From positions 1 through 58,878 of the forward strand of contig JAXMAF010000031.1 in assembly GCA_046350555.1 (NCBI GenBank): a stretch of DNA of 58,878 bases. The letters are read 5' to 3'. Under the pieces are notes generated by a model, which had not been told where the DNA came from, made no database searches, and saw only the letters and a program-made list of their open reading frames with translations. Below, piece after piece: positions 9,026-17,787 of the stretch; the first letter of the stretch is position 1; each line of letters starts with the position of its first letter. Source of the DNA: JAXMAF01 sp046350555. GTDB taxonomy: Bacteria > Planctomycetota > Phycisphaerae > Phycisphaerales > SM1A02. The position numbers were made by a program, and so were the translations under genes.

Positions 9026-10344
9026 ATGCAAGACCCGCGGCAACCCCGAATCCTCGGTTCACCCCAGCCGCGACCTGCCGATTCCACTACGCTCAGCGGC
9101 GGATCGTCGCCGGCACCTCGCCATCTCCACATCCACGCCTTCCCCGCGTAACACTTCCGATCGCCACAAGGCGGCGCGGTGGCCGCGGCCGCCGTACGAC
9201 ACGGTCACGACCGAGGGAGCGCGAGCAGCTCGCCGACGGCCGCCCATTCTCGTTCCTGCGCGTGACGCGTCCCGAGCTGGAGCTGGAACCGGGGACGTCG
9301 TCCGACGATCCGGCGGCGCATGCCACCGCGCGGCGCAACCTCGAGATGCTCGAGCGCGAGAGCATCCTCCGGCGCGAGGACCGGCCCCATGTGCTCCTCT
9401 ACCGGCTGGTGATGCGCGGCCATCGGCAGATCGGCGTCGTCTGCTGCTGCGAGGTCGGGCAGTACGAGGAGGGAACGATCGTCCGCCACGAGCGCACCCG
9501 CGTGGACAAGGAGCTCGAGCGCACCCACCACTTCGAGGCGTGCGATGCGCACACCGAGCCGGTCTTCCTCGCCCATCGCGACGACGCGGCCCTCGACGAG
9601 CTCGTGCGCCGCGACGTCAACGACCGGCCGCACTTCCATTTCGTCGCCCCCGACGGCATCACGCACACCATGTGGACCGTGCCGGATCCAGACGAGTACG
9701 TCGATGCGTTTCGCCGGCTGCCGAAGGCGTACATCTGCGACGGGCACCATCGGGTGGCCGCGGCGGCGGCGCTGGCCCGCGCCCGGCGCGAGACGGGCGC
9801 CTCGAGATCCGCGGAGGCCCAGCGGTTCCTCGCGGTGATCTTCCCGCTCAGCCACCTGCGCATCATGCCCTACAACCGGATCGTCAAGGACCTGCACGGG
9901 CTCTCGCCCGAGCAGCTCATGCGCCGGCTTCGCGGCGTCGGGCAGGTCGAGCCGACCTCGGCCGCGGAGCCGTGCCAGCGCGGCCAGTTCGGCATCTACG
10001 TCGGCGGTCGCTGGTGGACGCTCACCGTCGACCCCGTCGTGGCGCAGACCACCGACCCGGTCGCGGCGCTCGACGTCAGCGTCCTCCAGCGGCTCGTGCT
10101 CGAGCCGATCTTCGGCATCGCCGATCCGCGGCGCGACCCGCGGCTGGACTTCGTCGGCGGAATCCGCGGCACCGATTCGCTGGAGCGCGCGGTCGACAGC
10201 GGCGAGGCGGGGGCCGCGTTCGCGCTCCACCCGACGAGCATGCACGAGCTGCTCGAGGTCGCCGACGCCGGCGGAATCATGCCGCCCAAGAGCACGTGGT
10301 TCGAGCCGAAGCTGCGGAGCGGCCTGGTCGTTCATCCGTTCTGA
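9026..10344 (+). CDS. DUF1015 family protein, 5' end frameshifted
   Basis: From about 9225 to the stop an intact frame encodes a DUF1015 (HTH-like, SpoIIIAC-unrelated) protein: GRPFSFLRVTRPELEL, EPVFLAHRD, HTMWTVPD, KAYICDGHHRVAAAAA, FPLSHLRIMPYNRIVKDL, and the end MPPKSTWFEPKLRSGLVVH. The GHHR-containing block is the family hallmark; the biochemical role is not established. The N-terminal part, expected to read HIHAFPA...FRSPQGG...PPYDTVTTEGAR, is spread over different frames between about 9110 and 9225, with an in-frame TAA. The ATG at 9026 is only a candidate start. It lies immediately downstream of the broken acs, and the damage spans both genes. Confidence 0.75.
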
Positions 10345-10345
10345 T

Positions 10346-10553
10346 GCGGATTCCAGTCAACCTCCATGCGTTCGGCCCTTTCCCACAGCGGCGTCTGATA
10401 CGGATTCCAGGAGACCTCCATGCGTTCGACCCCTTGTGCCCACAGCGGCGTCTCACGGCGGGATTGGGTTGGGTGGGGCGCGAGAATCAACTGGGACGCG
10501 TACTACGGCTGGATTGGGTTGGGTGGCACGCGAGAATCAACTGGGACGCGTAT
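10346..10553 (+). repeat. Interspersed ~100-bp repeat, copy 2 (nested/partly duplicated)
   Basis: Three tandem pieces of the family are present: a 5' partial from 10346 (GGATTCCAG...CAGCGGCGTCTGA), a full copy from about 10401 to 10502, and a 3' partial at about 10508-10553 (GGATTGGGTTGGGTGG...GAATCAACTGGGACGCG). The arrangement suggests local duplication. It fills most of the gap between the convergent DUF1015 and efflux genes. Confidence 0.85.
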
Positions 10554-10582
10554 CGGCGCAGGGGCGAATCGCGCCGGGGCGT

Positions 10583-10654
10583 CGGATCCCACGGATGCTT
10601 CGGATCGCACAAGGGTGCCGGATCGCACAAGGGCGTCGGATCGCACAAAAGGTG
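10583..10654 (+). repeat. 18-bp tandem repeat, four units
   Basis: Units begin at 10583, 10601, 10619 and 10637, each starting CGGATC(G/C)CAC and followed by a variable AAGGG-type half. The middle two units are nearly identical and the outer two are degenerate. It lies at the 3' side of the efflux operon and is not a CRISPR array, because there are no distinct spacers. Confidence 0.75.
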
Positions 10655-10692
10655 TCGGGATTCTTTGCCACGGCATCATCCTGACACCTTTC
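10647..10692. terminator. Hairpin at the 3' end of the efflux operon
   Basis: The arms AAAGGTGTCGGGAT and ATCCTGACACCTTT pair with one mismatch, around a loop that itself contains GCC/GGC. The structure overlaps the last codons of the tolC-like gene and lies between convergent genes, so it may end transcription from the right; the A/T-rich bases at both ends fit a bidirectional terminator. The GGTGTCGGGAT core recurs at 31.7 kb, so a REP-like repeat is an alternative. Confidence 0.5.
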
Positions 10693-12184
10693 CGCCTTCC
10701 ACCGCTCCGCCGTCCGACACCGTTCCGCCCTCGTCCGCATCGCGTTCCTTCGGCTCGAACGCCTCCCAGCCGCCTCCCAGCGCCTTGTAGAGTCCGATGA
10801 GATCCGTGGCCAGCGCCGCGTCGCTCAGCGCCAGCGCATCCTCGGAGACGAGCAGCGATCTCTGCGCCGTGATCACGTTGAGGAAGTCCGTCTCGCCTCC
10901 GCGGTAGAGCTCGATCGAGATGTCGGTGGCGCGCTGGTTCGCATCGACGGCGCGCGTCAGCGCGCTGCGATGGTCCTGCTCGCGCGCGTAGGCGATGAGC
11001 ACCGACTGGACGTCGCCCAGCGCCGAGAGGACCACCTGCCGATAGTTGTCGAGCGCCTCGTCGGCCTTCGCCTGGTTCAGCGCGATGTTCGCGCGGATGC
11101 GCCCACCCTGGAAGAGCGGCCACTGCACCGACGGGCCGAACGCGAGGGCGCTGCCGTTGCCGTTGAAGAGCGACGAGAGCTGCGTGCTCTGGAACCCGAA
11201 CGCGCCGGTGAGCGAGAAGCTCGGGAAGAGCTCCGCCGTCGCGACGCCGATGTTGGCCGTGGCGGCGTGCAGCTCGGCCTCGGCGCGGCGGATGTCCGGG
11301 CGCCGAAGGAGGAGCTCGCTCGGAAGGCCGGCGGGAACGTTCGGCGGGACCGCGGGTGGAACCCGGTCGGCGCCGCCGAGCAGCTCGTCCTCCAGCGAGG
11401 TGGGCTCGACGTCGAGCAGGACGCCGATGGCGTAGATCGACTGGCGCTCGGCCGCCTCGAGCAGCGGGATCACGGAGAGCGTGCTCGCGACCTGGGCCTC
11501 GGCGTTCGCGAAGTCGAGCTTGCCGACGAACCCGGCCGCGAGCTGCCTGCGCGTGAGGTCGAGCGACTTCTGCTGCGTCTCGAGATTGCGTCTGGCGATG
11601 TCGAGCCGCGCCTGCGCGCTGCGCAGCGCCGTGTAGTCGAGCCCGATCTCGGCGGCGAGCGAGGAGAGGACCGCCCGCCTGTCCGCCACCGCCGCGTCGA
11701 TCCCGGCGTCGGCGGCCTCGACCGCCCGGCGGGTGCCGCCGAAGAGATCGATCTCCCACGACGCGTCGAAGCCGGCGAGGAAGACGTTCGAACCCTCGTT
11801 CCTGCTGCCCGGCGCATCGATGGTCCGCAGCGCCGACGCGCGGCTGTTCACCTGCGGCCACCATGCGGCGCTCGCGATGCCGCTTGCCGCGCGAGCCTGC
11901 CGGATGCGCGCCTCCGCCGCCTGCACGCCGAGATTGGCCGCGGCCGCCCGTTCGATCAGCGACGTGAGCGTCGGATCCTGGAAGTTCGTCCACCATCGGG
12001 CGATCTCCGCGGGATCGGCGGTGACGCGGCTGATCGCGTTCGACGGGTCCGCCTGCGGGAGCTTGAACTGCGACGGCATCGACGGCGATGGCGACGGCTC
12101 GACGAAGTCGGGTCCGACGGTGCAGCCCGTCGCGACAAGCGCGAGCGCCGCCATCGGGAGGGCTGAACGTCCTTGGCTGGGCAT
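10676..12184 (-). CDS. Outer-membrane efflux lipoprotein (OprM/NodT/TolC family)
   Basis: This 502-residue protein has a lipoprotein signal ending LALVATG-C21. The mature part begins VGPDFVEPSP, the characteristic N-terminus of RND/MacAB outer-membrane factors, and contains two TolC-type repeats with the motifs WWTNFQDPTLTSLI, GFDASWEIDLFGG, ELLLRRPDIRRAEAEL and LFQGGRIRANI. It would form the outer-membrane exit duct for the MacAB-like transporter encoded just upstream, 4 bp away. The C-terminal acidic/Gly tail (about 25 residues) extends beyond most homologues and overlaps a hairpin. Fifth gene of the marR-led operon. Confidence 0.95.
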   Translation of the reverse strand: MPSQGRSALPMAALALVATGCTVGPDFVEPSPSPSMPSQFKLPQADPSNAISRVTADPAEIARWWTNFQDPTLTSLIERAAAANLGVQAAEARIRQARAASGIASAAWWPQVNSRASALRTIDAPGSRNEGSNVFLAGFDASWEIDLFGGTRRAVEAADAGIDAAVADRRAVLSSLAAEIGLDYTALRSAQARLDIARRNLETQQKSLDLTRRQLAAGFVGKLDFANAEAQVASTLSVIPLLEAAERQSIYAIGVLLDVEPTSLEDELLGGADRVPPAVPPNVPAGLPSELLLRRPDIRRAEAELHAATANIGVATAELFPSFSLTGAFGFQSTQLSSLFNGNGSALAFGPSVQWPLFQGGRIRANIALNQAKADEALDNYRQVVLSALGDVQSVLIAYAREQDHRSALTRAVDANQRATDISIELYRGGETDFLNVITAQRSLLVSEDALALSDAALATDLIGLYKALGGGWEAFEPKERDADEGGTVSDGGAVEGGKVSG

Positions 12185-12188
12185 GCGC

Positions 12189-13556
12189 TCACTCGTAGCG
12201 AAGCGCCTCGATCGGATCGAGCCGCGCCGCCTTCCAGGCGGGGTAGAAGCCGAAGATGACGCCCACGCTCGCCGACACGGAGACCGAGGCCACGATCGCC
12301 ACCAGCGAGGTCTCGGTCGGCCAGTGCAGGAGCTCGTGGACGGCCAGCGAGATGCCGCGACCCACGGCGATGCCGACGATCCCGCCGGCGATGCAGAGGA
12401 GCACCGATTCGATGAGGAACTGGCGGAGGACGTCGCGGGAGCGCGCCCCGACGGCCATGCGCAGTCCGATCTCGCGCGTGCGCTCGGTCACCGAGACCAG
12501 CATGATGTTCATGATCCCGACGCCGCCGACCACGAGCGAGATCAGCGCCACCGCGAGCAGCAGCCGCGTCATGAGCGTGGCGGTCGAGCCGAGCGCCCGC
12601 GTCATCTCGGTCATGTCGCGCACATTGAAGTCGTCGGGCGCGCCGGCGCGGATCCGATGGCGTTCGCGCAGCAGGGCGCCCACCTGCCGGATCGCGTCGG
12701 GAATGTCCCTCGACGAGCGCGTCGCCAGCGCGATCTGATCGATGGTGGCGAAGCGCACCCAGCCGGGCGTGTCGGCCTGCTGCGCCGCCGATGGCTGCGG
12801 ATAGAGCGCAACGCCGCCCGGATACTGCGCCCCGCTCGTCGCGGCCGTCGACGAGGCGCCCGGCGTGGAACCCTGTCCCGACGCGCCCGATGGCGTGCCC
12901 GAGACGCGATACTTGATCGTCGTCCATGGCGCGAGCACGATGTCGTCCTGGTCCTGCCCCAGCATGTTCGCCCCCTTGCTCGCGAGCACGCCGACGACGG
13001 TGAAGACGACGTTCTGGATGCGCATCTCCTTGCCGATCGGGTCCTGCCCTTCGAAGAGATCGCGGGCGATCGTGTGGCCGATCAGGCAGACCTTGGCCGC
13101 GTTGCGCACGTCGCGGTCGGTGAAGGGCTCGCCCTCGTCGAGCGTCTCCCAGTCGCGGACCTGGAGGTACGCCGGCGACGTGCCGTAGATGTTCTGCGGG
13201 ATCCAGTTCCTGTTGCCGTAGACAAGCTGGGACCGGGAACGGACGATCGGTGCGGCGACGAGGACGTCGGGGCAGTCGCGGACGATGGCCTCGCAGTCCT
13301 CGGGCGTCAGCGTGAGCACGCTTCCCACGCCGAAGCTCACGCCGCCGCTCGCCGCCGCGCCCGGCAGCACGAGCAGGTTGTTCGAACCCATGCTGGCGAT
13401 CGTGCGCTGGATCGCCGACGACGAACCCTGGCCGATCTCCATCATGGCGATGACGGCCGCGATTCCGATCACGACGCCGAGCGTGGTCAGCGCCGCGCGC
13501 GTCTTGTTCCGGGTCATCGCGACGACCGCCGTGCCGAAGGTGCGCGCCAGCTTCAT
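12189..13556 (-). CDS. macB: MacB-like ABC transporter permease
   Basis: This 455-residue permease has the MacB layout: one N-terminal membrane segment (ALTTLGVVIGIAAVIAMMEIG), a periplasmic core domain containing VLPGAAASGG and SRSQLVYGN, and three C-terminal segments with GGVGIMNIMLVSVTERTREIGLRMAVGAR, the family signature. Here ATPase and permease are separate genes, unlike fused E. coli MacB. A Gly/Ser/Thr-rich insertion of about 40 residues sits in the periplasmic domain. The ATG at 13556 overlaps the ATPase stop by 4 bases (ATGA), indicating translational coupling. Confidence 0.95.
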   Translation of the reverse strand: MKLARTFGTAVVAMTRNKTRAALTTLGVVIGIAAVIAMMEIGQGSSSAIQRTIASMGSNNLLVLPGAAASGGVSFGVGSVLTLTPEDCEAIVRDCPDVLVAAPIVRSRSQLVYGNRNWIPQNIYGTSPAYLQVRDWETLDEGEPFTDRDVRNAAKVCLIGHTIARDLFEGQDPIGKEMRIQNVVFTVVGVLASKGANMLGQDQDDIVLAPWTTIKYRVSGTPSGASGQGSTPGASSTAATSGAQYPGGVALYPQPSAAQQADTPGWVRFATIDQIALATRSSRDIPDAIRQVGALLRERHRIRAGAPDDFNVRDMTEMTRALGSTATLMTRLLLAVALISLVVGGVGIMNIMLVSVTERTREIGLRMAVGARSRDVLRQFLIESVLLCIAGGIVGIAVGRGISLAVHELLHWPTETSLVAIVASVSVSASVGVIFGFYPAWKAARLDPIEALRYE

Positions 13557-14278
13557 GGGGCCGCCCCGGCCTCTCCGGCCGCGATCGTCGCGCCAATCGA
13601 CGGATCGTCGGCGACGATGACGCCGTCCTGCACGCGGATGATGCGCGAGGCGTGGTGGGCCACGTCGGCGTCGTGCGTGACGAGGACCACGGTGATGTTC
13701 GACTCGGCGTTGAGCCGCTGGAGCATCCCGAGGATCTCGAGGCTCGTCTTCGAGTCGAGCGCCCCGGTCGGTTCGTCGGCGAGCACCAGCGACGGATCGT
13801 TGATGAGCGCCCGGGCGATCGCGACGCGCTGCTGCTGGCCGCCGGAGAGCCGCGCCGGCTCGTGGTCCATCCGATCCTTCAGGCCGACGCGCTCCAGCAG
13901 TTCCTTGGCGCGGCGGATCACCTCGCGGTCCGACCGGGCGATCCGGCTGTAGGCGCTCGGCATGACGACGTTGTCGAGCGCCGTCGTTCGCGCGAGCAGG
14001 TTGAAGCTCTGGAAGACGAAGCCGATGTCGCTGCTTCGGATCGCGGCCCGCTCGTCGGCGCTGAGGTGCGCGACCTCGCGGCCGTTGAGCCAGTACTCGC
14101 CGGAGGTCGGGCGATCGAGGCAGCCGAGGATGTTCATGAGCGTCGTCTTGCCCGATCCCGACGCGCCCATGAGCGAGACGATCTCGCCGCGCTCGATCGC
14201 GAGCGTCACCCCCTTCAGCACCGGCGTCTCGATCTCGCCGGTGCGGTAGGTCTTGTGGATGTCCTCCATCCGGATCAT
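13553..14278 (-). CDS. MacB/LolD-type ABC transporter ATPase
   Basis: This 241-residue nucleotide-binding subunit carries Walker A (GASGSGKTT), Q-loop (FVFQSFNLL), signature (LSGGQQQR), Walker B (LVLADEPTGALD) and H-loop (LVTHD). The hydrophobic insert typical of MacB/LolD ATPases is visible around LLARTTALDNVVMP. It powers the permease encoded immediately downstream with which it overlaps by 4 bases. The ATG at 14278 gives the standard MIRMEDIHKTYRTGE beginning. It lies 15 bp after the adaptor gene stop. Confidence 0.96.
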   Translation of the reverse strand: MIRMEDIHKTYRTGEIETPVLKGVTLAIERGEIVSLMGASGSGKTTLMNILGCLDRPTSGEYWLNGREVAHLSADERAAIRSSDIGFVFQSFNLLARTTALDNVVMPSAYSRIARSDREVIRRAKELLERVGLKDRMDHEPARLSGGQQQRVAIARALINDPSLVLADEPTGALDSKTSLEILGMLQRLNAESNITVVLVTHDADVAHHASRIIRVQDGVIVADDPSIGATIAAGEAGAAP

Positions 14279-14292
14279 GCGATCCTCTCGCG

Positions 14293-15603
14293 CTAGCGAC
14301 CCGGCGCAGCCGATTGGCCGCCGGTGGCGCTCTGCGTTCGTTGTCGGTTGATCTGCGGGACGAACGGGTTCGTCCCCTGGCCCGTCCGCGCGTCGGCGCC
14401 CCGCTGCTCGCCAACGACGACCCGCAGGCCCTCGTTCACATCGATGCCGGAGACCTCCGTGAGCTTTCCGTTGCCGATCCCCAGCGTCACCGGAAGCGGG
14501 CGCACGAACTCGCCGGCCTCCACCCAGACCGTTCCTCCCGATGCAGGGGGCGGGGCCGCGGGCGCCGCGGCCGGATCGATCCGCTCGGGCGTCGGCGTCC
14601 AGCGCAGCGCGGCGTTCGGCACGCAGAGGACGTCTTCGACACGGGCCGAGATGAAGCTGACGTTTGCCGTGAGATAGGGGAGCAGGGCGCCATCGGCGTT
14701 GTCGGCGACGATCTCGACGGTGTACGTCACGACGTTCTGGGTCATCGACGCGTTGAGGCGGATCTTCCCGACCGTCCCCTCGAAGACGCGGCCTGGATAC
14801 GCATCGACGAGGAACGTGGCTTCCTGGCCGGGGTGGATGCGGCTGATGTCGGCCTCGTTCACGGCGGCCCACACCTGGACGCGGGTGAGATCGCGGGCGA
14901 TCAGGAAGAGGCTCGGGGCGTTCAGGCTGCTGACCACCGTCTGTCCGATGTTGACGCGTCGATCGATGATCGTTCCATCGACCGGCGAGCGGATCGTGCA
15001 GTAGCCGAGGTTGCGCGTCGCGCGGTCGAGCACCGCCTGGGCCACGAGCACCCGCGCGCCGGCCTGCGCGATCGCGGCCTCCGCGGAGGCGAGGTCGGCC
15101 TTCGCGACCTCGAAACCGGCCTGATAGGCGTCGTAGGAACGCTTCGCGAGCGACTCGGAAGCGCCGAGCTGCTGGGCGCGGTCCCAGTCGCGCCGCGCCT
15201 GGTCGAGCTTCGCGACCGCCTGGTCGCGGGCGGCTTCGCTCAGGCGGACGTCGGCGCGGGTGGACTCGAGGTTCGCCTTCGCCGACTCCAGGTCCGACGC
15301 GTAGAGCGCGTCGTCGATCTTGGCAAGCACCATGCCGGCCGTCACGCGCGAGCCGTAGTCGATCGGCCGGCCATCGGCGTCGGCGCCGAGCGAGAGGATC
15401 ATGCCCGCGACCTGGGCACCGACGTCGACGACCTCCTCCGGCTCGACGGTGCCGGTGGCGCCGATCGTCGAGACGATCTCCCCGCGGCGGATCTCGACGG
15501 TGCGAAGCGCGGCTCGCGGCTCGGTGTTCGCTCGCTTGACCCAGATGTACGCGCCGGTGGCGACCAAGGCCGCCACGACCAGGATGCCGAGCCAGGCCTT
15601 CAT
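14293..15603 (-). CDS. macA: MacA-like periplasmic adaptor (membrane fusion protein)
   Basis: This 436-residue protein begins with a signal-anchor helix (LGILVVAALVATGAYIWV). The biotinyl-lipoyl half-motifs flank an alpha-helical hairpin (ATGTVEPEEVVDVGAQVAG and GYCTIRSPVDGTI), followed by beta-barrel segments (GQTVVSSLNAPSLFLIA, VWAAVNEADISRI). A Pro/Ala-rich insertion lies in the C-terminal domain. It links the inner-membrane permease to the outer-membrane duct. The start overlaps the marR stop by 4 bases (ATGA), so the regulator and transporter are translated from one message. Confidence 0.94.
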   Translation of the reverse strand: MKAWLGILVVAALVATGAYIWVKRANTEPRAALRTVEIRRGEIVSTIGATGTVEPEEVVDVGAQVAGMILSLGADADGRPIDYGSRVTAGMVLAKIDDALYASDLESAKANLESTRADVRLSEAARDQAVAKLDQARRDWDRAQQLGASESLAKRSYDAYQAGFEVAKADLASAEAAIAQAGARVLVAQAVLDRATRNLGYCTIRSPVDGTIIDRRVNIGQTVVSSLNAPSLFLIARDLTRVQVWAAVNEADISRIHPGQEATFLVDAYPGRVFEGTVGKIRLNASMTQNVVTYTVEIVADNADGALLPYLTANVSFISARVEDVLCVPNAALRWTPTPERIDPAAAPAAPPPASGGTVWVEAGEFVRPLPVTLGIGNGKLTEVSGIDVNEGLRVVVGEQRGADARTGQGTNPFVPQINRQRTQSATGGQSAAPGR

Positions 15604-16151
15604 CGGTGCGTGCCTCCATTCCCCCTGCCTCCGTCGCCCAGTTGCGGGCGCGCCGCGAGTCCGGAGAGATGCGAGTTCAGGCGTTGAAGCAGACGCGCCA
15701 ACTGCACCTGTTCCTCCCGCGCGAGTCCCGACATGAGCTCGTCGATGCGCGCCATGTGCTTCGGGGCCGCGCGGCGCAGCAGCCGTCCCCCGGCGCTGGC
15801 GAGCGTGACCACGCGAATGCGCCGATCGTCGCGTGCGGCGACGACGTGCACGAGACGGTCGGTGCGCATCCGGCGCACCAGCATGGTGATGCTCGGTGGC
15901 TTGACCAGGAGCCGTTCCCCCAGTTCCTTCATGGTGAGCCCGGGACGCCCCTCGTCGCCCGCCCGCTGAAGCGTGCGCAGCACCCCCCACTGCGGCCCCG
16001 TGACCCCGTGGGTCGCGAGGTGTTCGCGCGTGTGACGGGTCAGCAGTCCATAGGCGCGCAGGATCCCGCGGAACGCGTTGTCGTTCCGGAACGGTGCCGT
16101 CGGCGCTGGCTGCGCCGTGCGGGGTCCGCGGGCGTGGGGCGACGCAATCAT
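15600..16151 (-). CDS. MarR-family transcriptional regulator
   Basis: This 183-residue protein contains a winged helix-turn-helix of the MarR type: GVTGPQWGVLRTL, LTMKELGERLLVKPPSITMLVRRM and the wing DRLVHVVAARDDRRIRVVTL, followed by the dimerisation helix. As first gene of an efflux operon it is expected to repress its own transcription until an effector binds. The ATG at 16151 leaves a 20-residue Ala/Pro-rich leader before the fold; an internal start is possible. A 12-bp palindrome overlaps the start codon. Confidence 0.92.
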   Translation of the reverse strand: MIASPHARGPRTAQPAPTAPFRNDNAFRGILRAYGLLTRHTREHLATHGVTGPQWGVLRTLQRAGDEGRPGLTMKELGERLLVKPPSITMLVRRMRTDRLVHVVAARDDRRIRVVTLASAGGRLLRRAAPKHMARIDELMSGLAREEQVQLARLLQRLNSHLSGLAARPQLGDGGRGNGGTHR

Positions 16152-16162
16152 TTGCGCGCTAA
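16151..16162. promoter_or_regulatory. Candidate MarR operator palindrome
   Basis: TTTGCGCGCTAA is a 12-bp palindrome with a single symmetric mismatch pair, placed over the start codon of the marR gene. MarR proteins usually bind imperfect palindromes near their own promoter, so this is a plausible autoregulatory site; it is shorter than typical operators and may be chance in GC-rich DNA. Confidence 0.3.
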
Positions 16163-16491
16163 GTATTGGCGTGCGGCGCGGCGGGATCAAGCGCGGATGG
16201 CGTGTCGGCTGCGGGATTGCGCAGATCCGGCAAGCGATCGGGTACGTCGACCGTTGTGCCTCCGAGGATCGGAGGGTCATCGGTCGTGCTCGGTCAGACG
16301 CTGGAGATCTGGATCGCGCTCACCGCGGCGCTTCTCGCCGCGATCGTGCGAAGGCTCATGGCGCGCCCGGCGCGTGTCACGGCTGCGCAACGAGCCCCGC
16401 GCCGCACGTGAGCAAGGGGCGACCAGCGCCGTTCATGAAGTGGTCAACCCCGCGCTGCGCGGATCGCAGCTCGCATGAACGGAGCATCGAC
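16163..16491. other. Divergent intergenic region, one speculative small membrane ORF
   Basis: This stretch lies between the leftward marR operon and a rightward secreted-protein gene. The only possible gene is a GTG start at 16286 running to 16411 (about 41 residues) with one hydrophobic helix LEIWIALTAALLAAIV and GGAGG upstream; nothing supports it beyond that. No other element is seen. Confidence 0.25.
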
Positions 16492-17142
16492 ATGAATCCC
16501 ATGACTCGCGTCATCAACCCGATCGTCGCCTTTTCTCTCGCCTGCGCCACCACCCTCGCGTTGGGCGCTCCCGCCTCCAACGTCGCCTCGGCGTCGCCGC
16601 CACCCGCGGTTGATTCGCAGCACGCGGTGCCACAGACCACGCTCACGCTCAAGCTCGCCGGTCGGGAGCGGGTCGGCACCTGGTCCATCAAGGGCGACAG
16701 GGAGCTAACGCTGGAGGCCTGCGTTCGCGCCAACGGCGCCGTCCATCTCGACGTCGTCGATCGTGCGGGCGCGGCGTTCGCGGAGATCAAGCTCAACGCA
16801 GCCGCGAAGTCGTTGCTCGCCGACCAACTCGCGGTGGCGGTGGGATCGCGAGCCGGAGCGAAACAGGCCGCGTCGCACGCCGGCGAGCAGGTCGAGAGGC
16901 GATTCGACTCGATGATCTCGTTCGGTCCCTACGACGTCCCCGCCGACGGCACGCTGTGCATCCCGAACGTCGTCACCAACGTCCTGCCGCGCTACCGTGG
17001 CGCCCGCGAAGGCGGCGGCACATTCATCGACGACCGCGTCACCTTCGTGGTCCAGGATGGCGCCAAGAACATGTGGCCGGTCATCGTGCTGCTGAAGGAC
17101 GACGAGGCGGCGCGGTTGGCGGCGGTGTTGCGAGCGGGATGA
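16492..17142 (+). CDS. Secreted protein of unknown function
   Basis: This 216-residue protein begins with a signal peptide (IVAFSLACATTLALGAPAS) and continues as an acidic, beta-rich domain. I recognise no family. The ATG at 16492 is preceded by GGAG at a spacing of 7 bases, and upstream in-frame sequence is not protein-like. It is transcribed away from the marR operon and converges on a dockerin-like gene, with a strong hairpin between. Probably periplasmic or extracellular. Confidence 0.7.
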   Translation: MNPMTRVINPIVAFSLACATTLALGAPASNVASASPPPAVDSQHAVPQTTLTLKLAGRERVGTWSIKGDRELTLEACVRANGAVHLDVVDRAGAAFAEIKLNAAAKSLLADQLAVAVGSRAGAKQAASHAGEQVERRFDSMISFGPYDVPADGTLCIPNVVTNVLPRYRGAREGGGTFIDDRVTFVVQDGAKNMWPVIVLLKDDEAARLAAVLRAG

Positions 17143-17189
17143 GCCGCCTGCGGACGCGAGTGCCGTCTTGGGGCCCGTCCGACAAACGA

Positions 17190-17231
17190 CGGGACGGGTT
17201 CGAATCCAACTCGCGATTCGAACCCGTCCCG
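17190..17231. terminator. Bidirectional terminator hairpin
   Basis: Perfect 17-bp arms (17190-17206 and 17215-17231, CGGGACGGGTTCG...) enclose an 8-base loop between two convergent genes. Position and stem strength support transcription termination from both sides, although no long T-run follows. Confidence 0.75.
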
Positions 17232-17319
17232 CCTGTCGCACGTTCACCCCCGCCCGCCTTGGCGCAGCCGAGTCGCCGTCGGACGGCGCCGGCATCGCCT
17301 GCACGTCAGACGTCGCCAC

Positions 17320-17787
17320 TCAACCCGGACAATCCCCCCACGCTCCCAGCAGGATTCCGAGATCGGCACCGTTCACGGAACCGTCACCGGTGAGGTCGCC
17401 GAGCCCCGTCCCACCCCAGTTGCCCAGCAGGAGCCCGAGGTCGGCGCCGTTGACCAGTCCGTCGTGGTTGAGGTCGGCGGCGCAGGTGAGCGGCGCACCC
17501 GACGTCGCCGCCAGCCAGAAGCCGCCGATCACCTGGAACTGGCCGCCGCTCATGACCACGCCCGCATCGGGCTGGCCGATCGACCCTCCGAGCGTGAAGC
17601 CCCCTCCGTTGGAGAAGGTGGCGCCTCCGCCGTCGACCGTGTGCCAGAAGAGATTGAACGTGCCCGGGCCGAAGGGCACCGCTGCGGCCGTCATCGCGAT
17701 GGCCAGCGCGGCGAAGAGCCCGATGGCGCCGTTCGTGCGCGGCCCCGGCCCATCACGAAGCATCCCGGCGAATCGCGGCCGCGTCAT
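17320..17787 (-). CDS. Small secreted dockerin-like protein
   Basis: This 155-residue protein has an N-terminal signal segment (GLFAALAIAMTAAAVPFG), a short central region (TFSNGGGFTLGGSIGQPDAG...GGQFQVIGGFWL) shared by many planctomycete exported proteins, and two C-terminal dockerin-like loops, DLNHDGLVNGADLGLLLGNW and DLTGDGSVNGADLGILLGAW. The ATG at 17787 overlaps the stop of the upstream gene by 4 bases, so the two are translationally coupled. The pairing of a tail-fibre-like protein and a small dockerin-tagged protein suggests a surface complex, but this is inference. Confidence 0.85.
   Translation of the reverse strand: MTRPRFAGMLRDGPGPRTNGAIGLFAALAIAMTAAAVPFGPGTFNLFWHTVDGGGATFSNGGGFTLGGSIGQPDAGVVMSGGQFQVIGGFWLAATSGAPLTCAADLNHDGLVNGADLGLLLGNWGGTGLGDLTGDGSVNGADLGILLGAWGDCPG

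Noticed and set aside
10583..10654. Short regular repeats resembling a CRISPR array
   Set aside because: Units are contiguous with a period of 18 and have no unique spacers.
16286..16411. Small membrane-protein ORF
   Set aside because: One hydrophobic helix and a weak ribosome-binding site are insufficient; kept only as a note on the intergenic region.
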